From Oleidesulfovibrio sp047973035 (GTDB taxonomy: Bacteria; Desulfobacterota; Desulfovibrionia; Desulfovibrionales; Desulfovibrionaceae): a DNA stretch of 64,000 nucleotides. Position 1 is the stretch's first letter. Every line of letters starts with the position of its first letter. The stretch is taken from positions 1 to 64,000 of the forward strand of contig NZ_JBKEBF010000036.1 in assembly GCF_047973035.1 (NCBI RefSeq). The letters are read 5' to 3'. The notes under the pieces were generated by a model. That model did no database searches. It was not told where the DNA came from and worked only from the letters and a program-made list of their open reading frames with translations. Of the stretch, positions 60,489 to 64,000 are shown one piece after another. Both the position numbers and the translations under genes were made by a program.

Positions 60489-62087
60489 ATGGAGATATTT
60501 CCCTTGAGTAATCAAGATTCCTCAAACCGCAAAAAAATCAAGCTTCCCACCAAGTCCGAGCATTCTGCTTACTTTATGCCCATGCTTACGAGGCTTGATG
60601 AACGTGACGAACTGAACGAAGTCATTAAAGGCCGTGTCGCCAAGTCCTGTGACATGCTGGACGCCGGGGTAGAACTTTTCCCCAATCACTTTAATAAAGA
60701 TACGGATCTGGCAGAAGTTCTGGCAGGTTATGAAGGCCTTGAGGCCGAAGAGCTGGAAAATCTCGAGCAGGAATTCAGCTGTGCCGGTCGTATCGTTTCC
60801 AGCCGCTCTTTTGGCAAGGTGGCTTTTTTTCACCTGCTGGATAAAAGTGGAAAAATGCAGTGCTATGCTTCCCGTGATACTCTCGGGCAGGAACAGTACA
60901 GCATTTTTAAGAAATTTGACATCGGCGACATCGTTGGAGTTACGGGTACGCTTTTCCGCACCAAAACCGGTGAATTGACTATTCAGTGCAGTGTGGTGCA
61001 ACTGCTTACCAAATCTATCCGTCCGCTCCCCGAAAAATACCACGGACTCAAGGACGTCGAGACAAGATACCGCCAGCGCTACGTTGACCTTATCGTAACT
61101 CCCCGTACCCGCGAGATTTTCCGCAAACGCGGCCAGATTGTGCGTGAGTTCAGAGACTTTATGGAAGAGCACGGGTTCATGGAAGTGGAAACTCCCATGA
61201 TGCAGCCGATTCCCGGCGGTGCTACCGCAAAGCCCTTCATTACACATCACAATGCGCTTGATATGCAGCTTTATATGCGTATTGCGCCGGAGCTGTACCT
61301 CAAGCGTCTGCTTGTAGGCGGCTTTGAAAAGGTGTTCGAAATCAACCGTAACTTCCGAAACGAAGGTATTTCCACGCAGCACAACCCGGAATTCACCATG
61401 TGTGAATTTTACTGGGCTTACGCGACCTTCGAAGATCTTATGGATCTGACGGAACAGTTGTTTGCCCGCATTGCAAAAAAAGTGTGCGGCGATACTGTCG
61501 TCACGTATCAGGGTGATGAAATTGACCTTGCACCCGGTAAGTGGACGCGACTTACTTTCCACGAATCTCTTGAAAAGATCGGCGGTCATTCCCCCGAGCT
61601 TTATAACGATTATGACAAGCTTGCCGCATATGTGCGCGAGCGTGGTGAAAAAGTGATGGAAGGTGAAAAGCTGGGCAAATTGCAGGCCAAGCTTTTTGAC
61701 CTTGATGTAGAATATAAGCTTATTCAGCCTCACTTCATTTATCACTACCCGACTGATATTTCGCCGCTTTCCCGTCGGAATGATAAAAAACCCGACGTTA
61801 CCGACCGTTTTGAACTGTTTATGACCGGTCGTGAAATGGCAAATGCTTTTTCCGAGCTGAATGACCCTGTGGATCAGCGTAAGCGCTTTGAAGATCAGGT
61901 AACGGAAAAAGAAGCCGGTGATGATGAAGCACACTTTATGGATGAAGACTACCTGCGAGCGCTTGAGTATGGTATGCCACCTGCTGCTGGGCAGGGGGTA
62001 GGCATTGACCGCCTTGTCATGCTGATGACCGACTCGGCTTCCATCCGCGAGGTTATTCTCTTCCCGCTGCTGAAGCTGGAAAGCTAG
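60489..62087 (+). CDS. lysS: Lysyl-tRNA synthetase, class II
   Basis: Charges tRNA-Lys. The 532-residue protein has an N-terminal OB-fold (~90-185) and a class II core with motif 1 (IVREFRDFMEEHGFMEVETPMM), motif 2 (FRNEGIST followed by NPEFTMCEFY) and motif 3 (GVGIDRLVML). The N-terminal ~40 residues are longer than in E. coli. Two starts are possible: the ATG used here, and a TTG at 60504 with GGAG nine bases upstream. It heads lysS-lolC-lolD. A TTGACG-type promoter is just upstream. Confidence 0.95.
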   Translation: MEIFPLSNQDSSNRKKIKLPTKSEHSAYFMPMLTRLDERDELNEVIKGRVAKSCDMLDAGVELFPNHFNKDTDLAEVLAGYEGLEAEELENLEQEFSCAGRIVSSRSFGKVAFFHLLDKSGKMQCYASRDTLGQEQYSIFKKFDIGDIVGVTGTLFRTKTGELTIQCSVVQLLTKSIRPLPEKYHGLKDVETRYRQRYVDLIVTPRTREIFRKRGQIVREFRDFMEEHGFMEVETPMMQPIPGGATAKPFITHHNALDMQLYMRIAPELYLKRLLVGGFEKVFEINRNFRNEGISTQHNPEFTMCEFYWAYATFEDLMDLTEQLFARIAKKVCGDTVVTYQGDEIDLAPGKWTRLTFHESLEKIGGHSPELYNDYDKLAAYVRERGEKVMEGEKLGKLQAKLFDLDVEYKLIQPHFIYHYPTDISPLSRRNDKKPDVTDRFELFMTGREMANAFSELNDPVDQRKRFEDQVTEKEAGDDEAHFMDEDYLRALEYGMPPAAGQGVGIDRLVMLMTDSASIREVILFPLLKLES

Positions 62088-62140
62088 CAGGCTGCGTTCG
62101 CGTCGCCTCTATCAATTTTACGGAAGGATTATTCCACAGC

Positions 62141-63367
62141 ATGCGTTTTGAGCTGTTTGTAGCGTTGCGCTATCTGTTTGCCCGTCGCAGGCAGACATTT
62201 ATCTCTGTCATCTCCATTATTTCGGTACTTGGGGTGGCGCTGGGCGTTGCGTCGCTGATAGTGGTTCTGGGGGTGATGAACGGCTTTACGGTAGATATCC
62301 GCGAAAAGATTCTGGGCGTGAACGCTCATGTAATCACGCTGGCTGCCGGAGGCGGTGTTTCCGATTATCCCCAGCTTATCAAAAAGCTTGATGGCATACC
62401 GCAGGTGAAAGGGGCAACCCCCTTTATTTATTCCGAGGTTATGCTTTCCACTCGCTACGGGGTAAAAGGGGTTGTGCTTCGCGGTGTCGACCCTGCTACT
62501 GCTCCCAGTGTTCTGGGTATTGCTGATCGTATGGTCTCCGGCTCTTTGGCAGACCTTGAACGAGAAGGTTCTCCCGGTGTAGTGATAGGCAAAGAACTCG
62601 CAAAACGCCTTGGTATTATTGTAGGAAGCAGAGTTAACCTGCTTTCTCCTTCCGGCGAAAAAACAAGCGCGGGGTTTACCCCGCGCATTCTTGCTTTCAA
62701 AGTGGTGGGAATTTTTTCCACCGGTATGTTTGAATACGATTCCTCATTAGGATTCGTTTCGCTTGATTCTGCCCGCGAGTTACTCGGGATGCCTGAAGGA
62801 ACGGTTTCCGGACTGGAAATTGTTGTGGATGATATCTACAGCGCCGACAAGGTTGCTACGCAAGTAACTGAAGCGCTGGGCGGGTATCCTTTCTATAGCC
62901 GTAACTGGATGGAAATGAATGCCAACCTGTTTGCAGCGCTCAAGCTGGAAAAGGTCGGCATGTCCATTATGCTTACCCTGATTGTGCTGGTAGGGTCTTT
63001 TTCCATTATTACTACATTGGTGATGCTGGTTATGGAAAAGTCCAGAGATATTGCCATTATGATGTCCATGGGCGCGACCAAAACAAATATCCGGCGCATT
63101 TTCATGCTGCAGGGAAGCATTATCGGGCTGGTGGGGACATCGCTTGGTTTTGTGCTGGGGATGGGTGTCTGCTGGTTGCTTAAGCGATACCAGTTTATCA
63201 AGCTGCCCCCCGGTGTGTACTCAATGGATCATCTGCCGGTACTTTTGCAGTGGCAGGATCTTGTGGCTATCGGAATCGGAGCTATGTTGCTATGCTTTCT
63301 GGCAACCATTTACCCCGCACGACAGGCTTCTTCTCTGGAACCTGCAGAGGCACTCCGGTACGAGTAA
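62141..63367 (+). CDS. lolC: Lipoprotein-releasing ABC permease LolC/LolE
   Basis: Inner-membrane subunit of LolCDE, which releases outer-membrane lipoproteins to LolA. The 408-residue protein has TM1 after RYLFARRRQTFISVISIIS, a large periplasmic loop (~50-260) and three C-terminal helices with the family loop EKSRDIAIMMSMGATKTNI. One LolC/E-type permease is present, so it may work as a homodimer as in many non-enteric bacteria. GGAAGGAT lies upstream of the ATG. Its stop overlaps the lolD start. Confidence 0.93.
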   Translation: MRFELFVALRYLFARRRQTFISVISIISVLGVALGVASLIVVLGVMNGFTVDIREKILGVNAHVITLAAGGGVSDYPQLIKKLDGIPQVKGATPFIYSEVMLSTRYGVKGVVLRGVDPATAPSVLGIADRMVSGSLADLEREGSPGVVIGKELAKRLGIIVGSRVNLLSPSGEKTSAGFTPRILAFKVVGIFSTGMFEYDSSLGFVSLDSARELLGMPEGTVSGLEIVVDDIYSADKVATQVTEALGGYPFYSRNWMEMNANLFAALKLEKVGMSIMLTLIVLVGSFSIITTLVMLVMEKSRDIAIMMSMGATKTNIRRIFMLQGSIIGLVGTSLGFVLGMGVCWLLKRYQFIKLPPGVYSMDHLPVLLQWQDLVAIGIGAMLLCFLATIYPARQASSLEPAEALRYE

Positions 63368-64000
63368 TGGAAAAAAATATGTTTTTATATAACCTCAAGG
63401 GTGTTGGAAAAGAATATCAAGGCCCTGCAGAAAAGGTTATAATATTCAAAGAGTTGAGCATTGATGTCGCAGAAGGGGATTCCATTGCCGTTGTCGGAGC
63501 TTCCGGCTCCGGTAAATCCACCCTATTGCATCTCTTGGGAACCCTTGATAATCCTTCTTGGGGCACCGTATTATTCAGGGAGAAGAATATTGCGGATATG
63601 TCTGCGGGGCAGAAGGCGCTGATGCGCAGTAACGATGTTGGATTTGTTTTTCAGTTTCATCATCTGTTGCCGGAATTTAATACGCAGGAAAACGTGGCTA
63701 TGCAGGCCATCATTGCCGGTGTGCCTCGTCACGTTGCTTTGAAAAAAGCAGCCGAAGCGATGGAGCTTGTCGGCATTTCCGGCAGGGCTCGCCACAAGGT
63801 GGGAACCCTGTCCGGCGGAGAGCGACAACGGGCCGCTATTGCCCGGGCTATACTTATGCGTCCTGCGGTGCTGCTGGCCGACGAACCTACGGGAAATCTC
63901 GATGAACGCACCGGTGACAGCGTAGGGAATCTGCTGCTGGAATTGAACAGGGAGTTGGGGATGACGCTTGTTGTGGTGACACACAACAGCTCCTTGGCTT
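63367..64000 (+). CDS. lolD: Lipoprotein-releasing ABC ATPase LolD (3' end outside window)
   Basis: Energises the Lol permease. At least 211 codons are visible. Walker A is GASGSGKST, the Q-loop FVFQFHHLLPEFN is typical of LolD, the signature is LSGGERQR, Walker B LLADEPTG, the D-loop NLDERT and the H-loop VTHN. The start ATG shares a base with the lolC stop (TAATG), so translation is coupled. The product normally has about 225-235 residues, so only the end is missing. Confidence 0.95.
   Translation, partial: MEKNMFLYNLKGVGKEYQGPAEKVIIFKELSIDVAEGDSIAVVGASGSGKSTLLHLLGTLDNPSWGTVLFREKNIADMSAGQKALMRSNDVGFVFQFHHLLPEFNTQENVAMQAIIAGVPRHVALKKAAEAMELVGISGRARHKVGTLSGGERQRAAIARAILMRPAVLLADEPTGNLDERTGDSVGNLLLELNRELGMTLVVVTHNSSLA

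Noticed and set aside
60522..61934. 470-residue minus-strand reading across lysS
   Set aside because: Antisense to a highly conserved gene, with no own signals; a by-product of codon use.
1..64000. CRISPR array, prophage or defence island
   Set aside because: No regularly spaced direct repeats with unique spacers, no phage structural genes and no restriction or toxin-antitoxin pair were found; the EVE protein alone does not make a defence locus.

Overview
The window looks like a chromosomal segment of an anaerobic, motile, Desulfovibrio-like bacterium (Desulfovibrionaceae). This is an inference from gene content: hydrogenase maturation genes hypA and hypB, a MrpORP-type Mrp/NBP35 protein, rubrerythrin, a UbiD decarboxylase, several chemotaxis and c-di-GMP proteins, a symporter with its small accessory protein, and Desulfovibrio-style hypothetical proteins. 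Base composition is about half GC by eye. No phage, CRISPR array or rRNA was seen. The only clear mobile DNA is the right end of an IS200/IS605-type element at the left edge.

Layout. 1-350: IS200-like remnant. 373-2714 (-): hypA-hypB and a separately terminated MrpORP gene. 2909-5425 (+): TPR protein, AMIN-domain membrane protein, peroxiredoxin-like protein. 5478-8551: a 21-bp-arm palindrome, then divergent copZ/copA for copper. 8573-8820: a hairpin-rich, gene-free stretch that may be a structured RNA or a group II intron remnant. 8860-11865 (-): small unknown protein, UTP-glucose-1-phosphate uridylyltransferase, YigZ. 12021-19822 (+): topoisomerase III, rubrerythrin, a PAS-containing chemoreceptor, UbiD. 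20099-21780 (-): 6-phosphogluconolactonase and a lactonase-like metallo-hydrolase. 22166-24091 (+): a chemoreceptor that seems to have lost part of its sensor domain, then CheW. 24223-32885 (-): unknown membrane protein, acyl-ACP thioesterase, and a MacAB-like exporter (adaptor, ATPase, two permeases) whose genes are split by a sodium/solute symporter cassette carrying its own terminators. 33027-34714 (-): GNAT acetyltransferase and an unknown protein. 34887-37834 (+): two Hsp20 proteins, a zinc-ribbon/Tudor-like protein behind a multi-hairpin leader, and two FlxA-like coiled-coil proteins.

38117-46582 is rich in c-di-GMP signalling. A large receptor (periplasmic solute-binding domain, TM, PAS, GAF, GGDEF, EAL) on the minus strand is split by a one-base frameshift in an 8-nt homopolymer. 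A SLOG-like protein, RarD and a second TM-PAS-GGDEF-EAL protein follow on the plus strand. 46792-51560 holds an HxlR regulator, nitroreductase, small alpha/beta-barrel protein, rhodanese, SlyX, EVE protein and a protein with a divergent diadenylate cyclase (DAC/DisA_N-like) domain. 51933-59530: YgiQ radical SAM protein, a soluble hybrid histidine kinase followed by a DUF342/FapA protein, and an EF-hand exported protein. 59763-60304: two tRNA-Asn genes in duplicated units. 60489-64000 (+): lysS-lolC-lolD, with lolD running off the window.

How the genes work together. Three themes recur: signalling (chemoreceptors with CheW, two GGDEF-EAL proteins, a hybrid kinase, a DAC-like protein), metal and redox handling (CopZ/CopA, HypA/HypB, rubrerythrin, peroxiredoxin-like protein), and envelope export (Lol system, MacAB-like exporter). 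The best candidates for something undescribed are the homopolymer-controlled c-di-GMP receptor, the DAC-like protein with a lost RHR motif, the 8573-8820 structured region and the zinc-ribbon/Tudor protein with its layered leader.
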